A DNA stretch of 64,000 bases from Chromera velia. Lineage: Eukaryota > Sar > Chromeraceae. Both the position numbers and the translations under genes were made by a program. A model generated the notes under the pieces. It ran no database searches. It was given only the letters and a program-made list of their open reading frames with translations, and was not told where the DNA came from. The number at the start of each line of letters is the position of its first letter. Positions within the stretch are counted from its first letter, which is position 1. Of this stretch, positions 48,347 through 59,043 are shown one piece after another. The DNA is taken from assembly GCA_018398765.1 (NCBI GenBank), contig JAHBMJ010005008.1:1-64000 (forward strand). Direction: 5' to 3'.

Positions 48347-51300
48347 TCAAACTTCACCCCCCCGCCGGATCCAAACACGGGAATCCAATCTCATCTGAAC
48401 GCTGCACGCAAACAAGAAGAAAAAAAAGAAGAAGAGGGCTCAAATGGACTCCGCAAAGCAGCAAGTCAAGGCAAGGAGGGACGGACAGAGAGAGAACGAG
48501 TGAAAAGGGATCTTCCTTCTTGTGCTTCTTAACCTAGCAGAGGGAGGGGCCCAGAGGCCGGCGTACCCTAAAGGCTCAGCCTCACGCTTGCCAATCTTCC
48601 CGTATATCTGCAAGCACACACAAAGGGCACAAGGAAAACAAACGAGAAAACCACAGACAGGGGTTAACCTATGTTGATTAATATACCAATATACGAATAC
48701 TGTAACATAAATCAAGTGGCGCAGCCCATCATCCCGAGGGACCAAGTCGAACAACTTTCACGTCGCATCGACAGATGTCTTTTCACACACTTGACTGAAC
48801 ATCGCAAAGCGCAGATAGATAGATAGATATACATACATACACTCTGTAAATGTTTTTCTAGCCTAGACCCCTGACCTCAGGCTCAAACGCGTTGCTCATG
48901 CCGCCCATGGAGTGCCTTGCCCCGTCGTTGCCCGGCTTCTCGACTCTCCGGTACATCTGCAAGCACACACAAAGGGCACAAGGAAAACAAACGAGAAAAC
49001 CACAGACAGGGGTTAACCTATGTTGATTAATATACCAATATACGAATACTGTAACATAAATCAAGTGGCGCAGCCCATCATCCCGAGGGACCAAGTCGAA
49101 CAACTTTCACGTCGTATCGACAGACGTCTTTTCACACACTTGACTGAACATCGCAAAGCGCAGATAGATAGATAGATATACATACATACACTCTGTAAAT
49201 GTTTTTCTAGCCTAGGCCCCTGACCTCAGGCTCAAACGCGTTCTTGGCCGGCTCTGTGGTCCCCTGCTTGATGACGGTCTGCTTGCTTCTCTGCATTCAA
49301 TTCGAAGGACAGAAAAGGTTGTCGGCGGCAAATTTGGCCTTAGCAAGAAAAGACGAAGGTCGCAAAGAGTGCTAGTGCGGAGTCGGTTGTACGAGGTGTT
49401 GCTGAGCAACTGAACAGAGCCGGAAACGGCACCAGGTCGGAACAGATGGGGAGCAAAGTGATTGAAAGTTTGAAGCTGGCTCTGAACGACGGCAGACATG
49501 CAGACAACAGTGCATGCATGAACAAACAAGTTGATAGACATGCAGACTACAGTGCATGCATGAACAAACAAGTTGATAGACATGCAGACTACAGTGCATG
49601 CATGAACAAACAAGTTGATAGAAGGAAACACAAAGGATCATCGTGCATTTTTCATCCGGTTTGGATTTCACTCAAACATGCCTGTCTGTTGGGTGAATCT
49701 ATGCACCGGCTGAAGAGAGACATCATATGAGAAAATTCGGTGTGAAAACCATACCTGTACGTATTCGAATTCGCGAAATCTTTGCGTGTGAACGTCCTTG
49801 TGAGAGACACCGGGCGTCGATGACACTCGTGTTGAGATCGATAGGAATGTGCGCTCTTCGAGAAGTTCCGACTTAAGCTGAAAATATCAACATATATGTG
49901 CTTCACGTGTGCATTCACGCTGATCGTCGCAAGCCGTCAAGTCAGTCTTGAAGCACATTTGAGGTATCTCAGGTGCTGAAAAAGAGACGCTTCTGATCGG
50001 TAGTGAAGATGAACAGAAGAATCCTTTTGAGTAAATGAATTCTGCCTACCTGAGACAGAACTCCTTTTGTTGGCTTGAACCCTTGCTGTTTGCAGGCTCA
50101 TGTACATAACAGACAGACAAACAGACAAAACAGACAGACACACAGACAGACGGACAGACGGAGAGACTATATGTTTCTTCTTCTCCCTCCTTTTCTTCAC
50201 ACAGACGGGTAGACGGAAAGAAAGAAAGAAAGAAAGAAAGAAAGAAGGAAGGAAGGAAGGAAGAAAGGAAGGAAGCAAGGAAGGAAGGGAGGGAGGGAGG
50301 GAGGGAGGGAGGAAGGAAGGGAGGGAAGGAAGGAAGGAAGGAAGGAAGGAAGGAAGGAAGGAAGAAAGAAAGGAACGAACGAACAAAAAGAAAAACTTCC
50401 TGTACCTCAGGCCTCAAATAACCCTCCTACCAAGCTGTTAACCGTGTATGTCGGACAATAAAAGCGCACGCAAGGAGACGCTTCTCACACACCCCTTCGA
50501 ACACAGCACCCAATCATCCATCCCCCTGATTCTTCCCTAACTGCACTGACTCTGTCTCTCAATGCTGCTATGTCCATCGGGCCTTCCTCGAACTCTTCTC
50601 TCTGCCCTGTTTGAGCGCGGTGCGCCGTCACTTCTGCTCCTTTCCCGCTGCTCCCTTCCGTCTCACCACCGGATCCAACTACCTGTCTTGAAACTTCAAG
50701 AAAGTCCTTCTGCTGTCCTTCACCTGCAGTTCTTGAAGGAGATGCCGTCCGTGACTCGTGCTTGCAGCCGTCAATGCCGCCTTGATTGGCTTCGTGGGCG
50801 TCCTGTTCAACTTTGAGACCTTCATGTGCCTTGTTCCAAGGCTGCGTGACAATTTCTGCACACGGTTGCAACGTTCAGAAGCATCAGTGACGCGCGTCGT
50901 CGACGTGTGTCAACAAATTCGAGAACATAAGTCATAAAATCCTATTCACACTTCTGTCAGGACAACAGTGCAAGCACGCACTCGAGCGGGAGTTGAGGCA
51001 AGACAACAGTGGGACGAAGTGGGAGGGTTTGTGCAGGGAGAGGGGAGAGGAGGGAGGATGGGGGGGGCAAGGAAGCAGTAGAAAGGGGCTGGGAAGGAAG
51101 AAAGGTGCAAAGACAAAGGGAGGAGGGAGAAAATGAACCTCCGTGCCCTGCGCCAATCTCCGCAGAATTGTGTTGCATCCGAGTTCTATTTGATCCGAGT
51201 TGCAAACGTTTGGGTGTGCAACAGAATATGAACGGATGTCGCAGGGATTTGCAAAGTTAAAGTCCGCAGGCATCACACAATCAAGACTGACGCGGTGAAA

Positions 51301-51979
51301 ATGACACTCGTGCAAGCGGCCGTGCGCACCATGCCGCCAGTGCCTTCTTAACGTAGTCCTTGAAATAAAAGAGAAGAACCGCGTTCGCACTCTCAATCTT
51401 GTATACGTATTTTGGAGGGAATCCCAAGGCCTTCATGTGTCCCACGATTTCTTTCTGTTTGGTCAGCAACGTCTGCCCTGCGTATACAAGGGTGTAAACA
51501 CAAAAGGAGGTAAAAGTCACTGCAAAGAAGATGGCGATAACACAATTAATGCAACACCAAATCACATGTCGCCTCCAGCGTCGGTACGCACTACATAGAT
51601 ACAGGCATGGATCTTACTGACCCTGAAGGCCGACGGAGAACTGAATGGCTGGCAGATTCTTTTGGACAGCACGCTGGCCCCGTGATTTCCCGTGAGGGCG
51701 TTTCTTCGTGTTTGCCCCGTTTCCTCCCTCCCGTCTACCTTCCTCTGTCTCTTCCTTTTTCATTGTGCGAAGCGAGAGTCGACGGAGTCTGACAAAGGAC
51801 CCAAAAGCTCTTGACGGGGAGCCGGGACTGGAGTAGATGGGGAAGTCCGTGGACGATTCTCCAGCCTGTGCAAGGCCCTTTTGCCACTTCCTTTTCTGAA
51901 CAGTACGTGACATACATCTTAAAAAAACAATCTTACAAGGCAGTTCGCGCGCCTTGCGCGCGGAAGTAAATCTGCGCAT
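48347..51979 (-). CDS. Nine-exon gene of unknown function
   Basis: Minus-strand exons: 51979-51622, 51477-51292, 50855-50551, 50085-50050, 49877-49755, 49290-49225, 48956-48876, 48607-48534, 48401-48347. They total 1,284 nt (427 residues) with consistent phases and a TGA stop. I recognise no family. The N-terminus is basic (MRRFTSARKARELPCKIVFL), which could be an organelle-targeting leader; a second ATG (MSRTVQKRKW) is also possible. The middle has an amphipathic stretch (KQKEIVGHMKALGFPPKYVY) and a hydrophobic segment (ANAVLLFYFKDYVKK). Two consecutive exons both end in NAFEPE and begin with related sequences, so this part is repeat-built. The introns between them (48957-49224 and 48608-48875) are both 268 bp and nearly identical. 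The start and exons 3-4 are the least certain parts. Confidence 0.42.
48608..48875 (-). repeat. Intron copy B, 268 bp, near-identical to intron copy A
   Basis: Intron between exons 48956-48876 and 48607-48534. Compared by eye with 48957-49224 there are three single-base differences and no length change. Identity also covers the last 18 bases of the upstream exon (AACGCGTTTGAGCCTGAG). Confidence 0.85.
48957..49224 (-). repeat. Intron copy A, 268 bp, near-identical to intron copy B
   Basis: Intron between exons 49290-49225 and 48956-48876, the partner of 48608-48875. Both begin GTCAGGGG and end CTTGCAG and contain an ATAG/ATAC short repeat block. Confidence 0.85.
49497..49622. repeat. 42-bp minisatellite, three copies
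   Basis: Three tandem units with the core ACATGCAGACTACAGTGCAT then GCATGAACAAACAAGTTGAT, inside the intron between exons 49877-49755 and 49290-49225 of the nine-exon gene. Translated frames (MNKQVDRHADYSAC repeats) are artefacts. Confidence 0.85.
50216..50380. repeat. GAAA/GAAG/GGGA microsatellite in an intron
   Basis: Purine-only tetranucleotide repeats on the plus strand within the intron between exons 50855-50551 and 50085-50050 of the nine-exon gene. Confidence 0.9.
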
Positions 51980-52676
51980 GCAGAGGCGCACCTCGTATCT
52001 TCTTGAGGAGACTGCTTGATCGTACGTATCTATTTCGCACCTCGTATCTATTTTTCTGCATGGAGACTATTAGAGACTGCTTGATCGATCCGACATGATC
52101 CGACGAGAGATTCCACAGATTCCCATCAAGTGTTAGCTAGCTCATTTAACGTTTCCAAATTTCTTCCAGACCTTGTTGGCTCCAGACTGAGTATGGAAGC
52201 TAGCAATGGTCTGTCCGATCACGCCATTCTCTTTCAACAGCAGAAGGAAATCCCGTCAGGAAATCACCCACAGTGACCTGATACTCTTCGCATCCAAAGA
52301 AAACAGGAGAGGATCATGTTGTCCCCTTTAGCCTTTCTCCTTCAACGTTCAAGTTCTTTTCGGTAAACTCCTGCTCACAATGCTAGAGTACGTTGCCACC
52401 CTGGATAAAACCGGCAGACATGCTAGAAAAGTATTGTTGTCCAATCACTTGCCTTCCGATAGACATGCCCGTGTCGGGGTCGGACGGTCATACATATCAG
52501 TTTTGTTCTGTGTAAGAAAGATGTACCTATATGCACAACCACGCACAAAGGCTTGTACACGGCTTCTCTCTATTATTTGTTTCTTCGTCATCACTGTTTC
52601 GATCTGCCAGAAGTCCCCGACAAAAATCATGCCAAATCAATTTCTATGTACACATGCTTGTTTTGCGTTTCTACAG
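51980..52676. other. Spacer with unassigned coding-like fragment
   Basis: On the minus strand near 52155-52270 a short frame reads KENGVIGQTIASFHTQSG to a stop. It is open but frameshifted upstream and not recognised. No supported gene. Confidence 0.3.
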
Positions 52677-52807
52677 ATAAAAAGACCGCAATAAAAGAGT
52701 GGACAAAGCATAAATCAACTTCACCAGTTACTAGAGGCTCAATTCGGAAGTGTTTCACTCCAAACTGGTTTATGAAGTCGGAATTCGATGAGTGGCTACA
52801 GTGGTAG
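52677..52807 (+). CDS. U-box-like fragment (C-terminal half), probably partial
   Basis: After a possible acceptor CTACAG, 43 codons read DKKTAIKEWTKHKSTSPVTR, then a TPNWFMKSEFDEWL-like end and a TAG stop. This resembles the second half of a U-box (AI-x-x-W, TSPVT, PN, ...EW), the RING-like fold of some E3 ubiquitin ligases. The first half (CPI...DPV...G-x-T-Y) was not found upstream, so it is either the terminal exon of a gene I cannot assemble or a remnant. Confidence 0.3.
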
Positions 52808-53227
52808 AGACCGAACCAAGGCCGAATTCAGTGTGCTGAGGACAACAAACATGGGCACGCAACAATCTTTAAAAATTCTGTGGTCAGCTTGATAGAGACT
52901 CTCAGTCGCTTTGCAGGACGGGGGGGACCGGCAGCATGTGACTTGAGACAAGTGCACAGTCTGACAAAGCAGCACTTTATCAAAGAGTGCAAAGGCGCAA
53001 TTCTTGCGGAGGTGTTGTTGAGTAATCATGGACAGCAGAGTAACAAAAACTGATCAGAACGTCTACATTCAGAAAGCAGCTGACATATATTTCACGCCTT
53101 CTAACGCTATGTGTGTACTCGGACAACTTTGTATCTATCTGGTAATGAAACGACAGCGCTGAATACATTCCCGCAAATTAAAGAGTCTTGTCTAACTGAT
53201 TGTATACATTGAAGTCCGTTGACTATC

Positions 53228-53514
53228 TTTCTGCATGTGCAGAAACTCACCAGAAATTCATTTGTACAATGGACACTGCGGCAACTTCCTCCACTTACAA
53301 GAAATGTATTACGTATGCGCTAGACTCTTCCTTGACAGAGAAGATGAAGGTCACTGTAGATGCTCTTCTTCCCAGAATCTCAGAACGGTGCTAGCGAGCA
53401 CTACAAGAGAGAGATCGAGTCATTGCTGAGCAAGTTAGTTACTGATCAGGTTGCTTGTTCAAAAATTGCTCATGACTGGTTGGCCTCTCTTTAAGAACTA
53501 TTCCCCCCCCCCCC
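53228..53514 (+). pseudogene. Frameshifted coding-like remnant before the gap
   Basis: A frame with TAATSSTYKKCITYALDSSL and LLPRISER ends at a stop. One base out of phase, a second frame continues with EHYKREIESLLSKLVTDQV to another stop. This looks like one coding stretch broken by a one-base shift, or two exons. Not recognised. Poly-C and an assembly gap follow. Confidence 0.22.
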
Positions 53515-53605
53515 NNNNNNNNNNNNNNNNNNNNNNNNNNNNNNNNNNNNNNNNNNNNNNNNNNNNNNNNNNNNNNNNNNNNNNNNNNNNNNNNNNNNNN
53601 NNNNN
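53515..53605. other. Assembly gap (N run, 91 bp)
   Basis: Run of N immediately after a poly-C tract. Confidence 0.99.
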
Positions 53606-53762
53606 AAATGCTTCGGTGCGTTAACGTATTTTTCCACCTTGATCTTCCCCACCTTTGTCTGACTTGAATGACTCTTTCTTTAATTCCTTTCCAGTGACTA
53701 TATCTATATTCTGCTGTTTTCGTCTGTTGGTATCAATTCTTCTAATACAAGCTTCTTCATGA

Positions 53763-53999
53763 ATGATCATTCTCTGCATGGGTCTTTCATCCCTTCTGGC
53801 TGGAAACGCCCTTCTCCTCTCCTCCACGAACGTGACCTGTGGTGCCAGTGTTGTGCAGCAAAAGATAGTTGAGGATGTGGCCAGAGAAGCTACAGAGATT
53901 GTGAAGGAAAAAAAGAAGGAGCTCATAAAGCTGGTACAGATACAGACAGAGCAAGCCCTTTCCAGCATTCAGCACAGGCAGAACCAGGTTCTTGGTTAA
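53763..53999 (+). CDS. Small coiled-coil-like ORF, unassigned
   Basis: 78 codons from an ATG. A short hydrophobic start (MIILCMGLSSLLAGNALLL) is followed by a charged heptad-like helix (KIVEDVAREATEIVKEKKKE). No family is recognised. It could be an exon related to the remnant left of the gap or a chance frame. Confidence 0.22.
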   Translation: MIILCMGLSSLLAGNALLLSSTNVTCGASVVQQKIVEDVAREATEIVKEKKKELIKLVQIQTEQALSSIQHRQNQVLG

Positions 54000-54989
54000 A
54001 TACGGACAGACAAGCAGACTGTCCCTAGAGACTGTCCAGTATGAACTGAAGAAAGTGGAAGTTTTGAGAGACACGGGGAAGAGACTAAGCGATAAAAGAG
54101 GCGAACAATCTGAAAATTTTAGTTAGTGATGATTACATCAATAGAATGTCTTTGCATTTTTGCTGCCGTTCTTTGTATTTAATTTCCTTTGAACTGTTTG
54201 TTTTACATTTTCTCCTTCATTTATGTGGTTTTGTATACCTGAATATTGTCCTTACCTTAGCTCCGCCTCTTTCTGTTGCTTTTTTTTATCTTCCATAGCT
54301 TCTCAGTCACCTACTAAACCAATGCGTTTCTCTCTCTAGCTCTTGTGCTTCTGCTTTAGCGATTTTTGGCCTAATTCTCTCGCTTGTTTGAGCTGCCTGT
54401 TAAGTCAATACTGCCTCCATTTAGTCAGATGCTTGTATTGCATAAATGTATTTTCCTGTGAAACTTTGCACCAATGAAACTGAAAGTAGGAGCCAAACAA
54501 ATTCAAGCAGGAATGAGGGACATGTACAGCATTATCAACTACAAGTGCCCGCCCAGTTCTGCTTGCTGAAACCAACCAGTATGGGACTTCGAGCTTCAAG
54601 TACCTCCCACGCCTCCCACCAGAAACGCGATGCATGTGCTATCAAACACAATTTTGAAACTGTCAAAAAATCAAAGCAAGTTGAGTGGTTGTTTTGATCT
54701 TTGTTCTCTCTCTTTGTCTCTCTTTCGCTCTTTTTTCTTCTATTCTTTTCTTTCCTTTGGTTTTGTTCATATAGACCTCACCCAGTACTCTGTTTGATCG
54801 AGGCAATGATCTTGAATGACCCTGTGACCCCGTCACCCTTCCTTGCCTCGCCTTGCCCTCTTTTCCTTTCTTCTCATTTCCGAGAGGCGTACCGTGGATT
54901 GAGTCACTGTTTTACAATTTTTTCAATGCAGGGAGACGGAGCCTGAACCAAGCAGTGCAACAAGTGGAAAGCGCAACAGGCCGGTATGC

Positions 54990-55566
54990 TTTTTGTTTGT
55001 CAATTTGATGGTCTCTTGTCTGAAAAGGGTACTATGTGTAGAGCAGCCTCGGCGTATGCTGCATATACGTGCAGAGCAGTCTCGGCGTGTGCAAGCACGT
55101 GCAGAGCAGCCTCGGCATATAATCCTGGGTGTATGTCGCGGCCCATCCACTCTGGAAAAATTGGTAAGGGATCTTCAGCTTAGGAATATTTGGTATTGAA
55201 GACTAGAGAAAATTAGCCTTCGATGGGTCAAATGTTTTGATTTCAGCAGTGTTTTTTGCTTTATTTGAGCCTTTGTGGGAAAGTTTGGTAAGGGGGGGGC
55301 AAAAAAGGGAAAATTTAGCAGGGGTCTTAAAGTTCTGGTACCAAAAATTCCCGAATGGATGGGCCTTAGGGATGGGCCACGGTGTACGTGCAGAGCGGCC
55401 TCAGCATTTTTATGTGTGTATGTATGTGTGTGTGTGTGTATGTGTGTATGTGTGTGTGTATGTATATATGTGTGTGTATGTATGTGTGTATGTGTGTGTA
55501 TGTATGTATGTGTATGTGTGTGTATGTGTGTATATATATGTGTGTGTGTTCGTATGTGTGTTCGTC

Positions 55567-55653
<87 letters not shown>

Positions 55654-55815
55654 ATATATATTTATTGGTGCCTCGCGTTTTGGCTCGTTCGTAGAACCCA
55701 TTATTTTGTCTGTCTGTTTGATGGTCTCTTATCTGAGAAGGGCATGTGCAGAGCAGCCTTGGCGTATGCTGCGTATACGTGCAGAGCAGCCTCAGCATGC
55801 TTCTGTATTTGTGGA
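54990..55815. repeat. GTGCAGAGCAGCCTCGGC repeat family around a TG microsatellite
   Basis: The motif GTGCAGAGCAGCCTCGGCG, with small variants, recurs at about 55037, 55069, 55099, 55388, 55745 and 55779. A longer block with TTTGATGGTCTCTT appears twice (about 55005-55110 and 55712-55800). Between the blocks is a TG/TATG microsatellite (about 55415-55660). Confidence 0.75.
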
Positions 55816-55880
55816 ACGACTCATGCTTGTTTCCTGCACAACTTGAAGTATATTGATTCACAATACATACGGGTAGTACG

Positions 55881-55891
55881 TATGTATATAT

Positions 55892-55923
<32 letters not shown>
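55881..55923. repeat. AT dinucleotide repeat
   Basis: ATATAT run of about 40 bp downstream of the TG-rich block. Confidence 0.9.
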
Positions 55924-55926
<3 letters not shown>

Positions 55927-56233
55927 GCGACGGCTGTGCATGCCTGTGCTTCTCTTTGCCTTGTTTTCCATTGATTTCTGCAGAGACGATGCCAGTTCGA
56001 CATGCACTCCTTCGAGCGGGAGCTGAGAGACTGATTTAGGCTCTACACTTTTCGGGCATGCAGGGTAGTTCAAGGAGCACTTGTAAATAGAGTTTGTATG
56101 GCGCTGGTGTAGCAGTTTAGCTCGATGCTGCATAACGGGATGTCATAAAAGGATAAACATCACAATTCTCTTCCTCATAATCCTAGTGACGACTCACTTA
56201 GACTGAGCCTTTCTACCGGTTCATCTAGTGTGA

Positions 56234-56611
56234 CTTATCCAGTAGCAGATCCAGGAGGAGGAGGACGAGGAGCTCGAGCGTGTTTTGGAGGAACTCGAGC
56301 ACGATCACATCAAGGAGACAAGGGAGGAGGTTCAGAACAACGGGGACGCAGAGGACTCCGATGTCACCGAGTACAAGCCTGAGGATGACAACCCTGACAG
56401 TCTCTCAGGAAAAAGAGAGCTCCAGGGTAGCACCTCAGAGCAGCACAACGATGACCTCTCTGAGTCGTTCTTCCGTCTGAACAAAGAACCTCAGGAGAGG
56501 GGACAGCTCGCGGGGGGAGATGAGTACGAGTGGCCCTCCCAGGGTCGCATAGCCCACATCCCTTTCAAACTTCTCCCCACCGAGAACAAAGAAGAAGAAG
56601 AGTATGACTGA
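56234..56611 (+). CDS. Acidic terminal exon of an unassigned gene
   Basis: From a probable acceptor (CAGTAGCAG) the frame reads IQEEEDEELERVLEELEHDH and stays open for about 125 codons to TGA. It is rich in Glu, Asp and Ser, with a last part reading GGDEYEWPSQGRIAHIPFKL. The start is likely helical or coiled coil. No domain is recognised and upstream exons were not identified, so the gene model is incomplete. Confidence 0.4.
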
Positions 56612-57126
56612 CCCCCTGTTTCTCTCCCCCCAGCTCTGCCTCCCCCGTAAACAAAGACCCCAACAACACCAGCTCCACCCCATTCGGGATCCCTATGGAG
56701 CCCCAGGATGGTGCTTCTTTTCTAGGAGGGGAGAAGAGAGCCACCTCCCCCATCCCAGAATCCCAAGGAGAAGCCAACCAGAGGGGACGTTTTGTACCTG
56801 CACCCGCACCTGCCGTGCATATGTCAGCCCTCACCCTCCCTCCACTCTCCAAATCTATCACCATAAGCATGAGGGTATATACGAGCCCATCTGCCTCAAG
56901 CACGAGGGTATAGGAACCCATCTGCCTTAAGCAGACACCTTTGATCAGCACGCAATCGAAGCCGTTGGAACTCCTCCAAACTAGGGCTGTCGTGCCAAAG
57001 AGGGACTAACTGGGAAGGAACCAAGGCTAACTTTTTTAAAGTTGACGGAAGCACTGAAATATATAAATAAATATCTATACATTTATCTTTGCATATATTC
57101 TGTCTTACCTCTAACTTAAAAAAAGA

Positions 57127-57461
57127 TGACTAAATGATGGTCAAATAGAATGTAGAGCTAGTCTAAGATCTCCATGATGGTAGAACTACTTCATGAAATA
57201 GTCTGTCCGTCAAGGCAGAGTAAAACGAACAGCTGAAAGGCGTTCAATCAGCTAGTGCTGCACGAAATGGATCGATTTGAACTGGCTGGTGCTAAATACG
57301 CGTGGCATAAGTCGTACAAAATCGAATTTACGCGCGGCAATCCTATCTTGGCCAGCACGGCGCTTCGGCACCGCGCAACACGGCCTGCACGCTCGGCCTG
57401 CTAGGTGTAGAAGCAAACATAGATATACGGCAGGCTAGTATGGTAAGTTTATACTTCAACT
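57127..57461. repeat. LTR-like direct repeat, left copy (335 bp)
   Basis: Matches 58713-59043 in the same orientation at roughly 85-90 percent identity by eye. Contains CTGGCTGGTGCT and GGCGCTTCGGCACC motifs. In the left copy the shared reading frame has a stop. Confidence 0.8.
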
Positions 57462-58712
57462 CCCCCCCTCGATTACGTTTTTATGCAAGCTTTGCAAAGA
57501 GAAAGAAACGGAAGCGAAACACCAGGGAAAGATAAAGATAAAGGGAATGAAACAGCCTTTTGGTCCAACTACCTGAGAGCCGATGAAATCTTTTCTTGCT
57601 TTCACTTGCCTGCCAGTGTTGAAGATTGAAGAGTACACATGAAAGGATAGCAGAGAAACAGAGGGCTAGGCATCACAAGAACAAGGTCAGAGGGCTAGGC
57701 ATCAGAAGACTGTCTGTCTCCGGCCTGCCTCTTAAGTCTGCCTTTCTTCGGCCTGCCTCTTAGGTCTGACTGTCTGTTGCCTTTTAAAAGATGAGCGCTT
57801 CACAACACTGGAAAAACAACAGGGAAAGAAAGAATCCATGCAGTCACTACTGTGGCTATGCACTACCAGAAAGACAGAACAAATCGTGCCTTGTATACTT
57901 CTCTATCAAAGAGTTCGATCACATGCACAGTTTGCACTCACTGCCTAACAAGAGAAAACAAACACTGCAAACCTTGCATTCGCAACTTAGCGGAGCGTCC
58001 TTGTATCCCCCCTCACGCCGGTGTGCACACGGATGGACGTTGACTGGCAGAAGACGCGGAGACGGCTAAACAAAGATGGAAGAATCCCTCCCTAATCCCC
58101 CCCCCCAAAGAGGTGCTTCCGAAACCTTGCCTCCTCAATGATCCTGGCAAGCAGACAAGCAAATTCCAGTAGCGATGGTGCGTAGCGATGGTGCAGCACT
58201 CCCAGTTCTTGGTGGCCCCCAAAGCAGGTGCGAGCAGATGGTGCACTGACGGCTCAGTACAGTCTTGGCAGCAACTGGTGGCAGCTGGTGGATGGGCGGC
58301 TCATGGCAAAGTGGCAGCGATCATGCTTCTAGAGATCCTTAGACACTTGCTCAAGCTTGTTGAGGTAGTTGGAGATGAAGGTCCGAAGAGCGTGAGGGGA
58401 GATTGGGGACTCAGTGTGTCCACAATGGTGTCATCCGCAAGCAAAGTCCACAAGTGTAACACGGCGTCTCCCAGCGAAAACCTGCTGTCAGAGTGACTGC
58501 AGATCCATCCGGTCTCCACTTCTGCTACAGGAAAAGGAAATAGCTACTAAAGCATTCCGCCATTCCAGTTCTGACTGGAACGGGCGGCTTCCAATTCATA
58601 GAAGAGTGGAGGAAAAGACTGCTGGAGAAAGGTACGGAGACGGAAGTGATCGTTGCGGTCATTGACTGACCGAAACGGGACATAACAGAGCGCTGTCAAC
58701 CGTAAAAGAGAA
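57462..58712. mobile_element. Interior of the LTR-like element (about 1.25 kb)
   Basis: Sequence enclosed by the 335/331 bp direct repeats. No reverse transcriptase, integrase or Gag motif is recognised; the longest frames are under 105 codons. If this is an LTR retroelement it is non-autonomous and degraded. Confidence 0.35.
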
Positions 58713-59043
58713 TGACCAAATGATGGTCAAACGGAATGCAGAGCTAGATCTCCATGATGGTAAAACTACTTCATGAAATAGTCTGTCCGTCAAGGCAGAG
58801 TAGAACGAACAGCCGAAAGGCGTTCGATCAGCTAGTGCTGCACGAAGTGGACCGATTTGAACTGGCTGGTGCTGAATGCGCGCGGCACAAATCGTATAAA
58901 ATCGAATTCGCGCGCACTAATCCTATCCCGGCCAGTACGGCGCTTCGGCACCACACGCGGCACGGCCTGCACGCTCGGCCCGCTGGGTGTAGAAGTAAGT
59001 ATGGATACGCGGCAGACTGGTACGGTAACCTTATACTTCAACT
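58713..59043. repeat. LTR-like direct repeat, right copy (331 bp)
   Basis: Partner of 57127-57461. A plus-strand frame through it (VDRFELAGAECARHKSYKIE...) stays open in this copy, while the left copy carries a stop, so the frame may be a remnant rather than a working gene. Confidence 0.8.

Noticed and set aside
49497-49622. Possible CRISPR-like array (three regular repeats)
   Set aside because: The units are directly adjacent with no distinct spacers, and the locus is a eukaryotic intron. It is a minisatellite.
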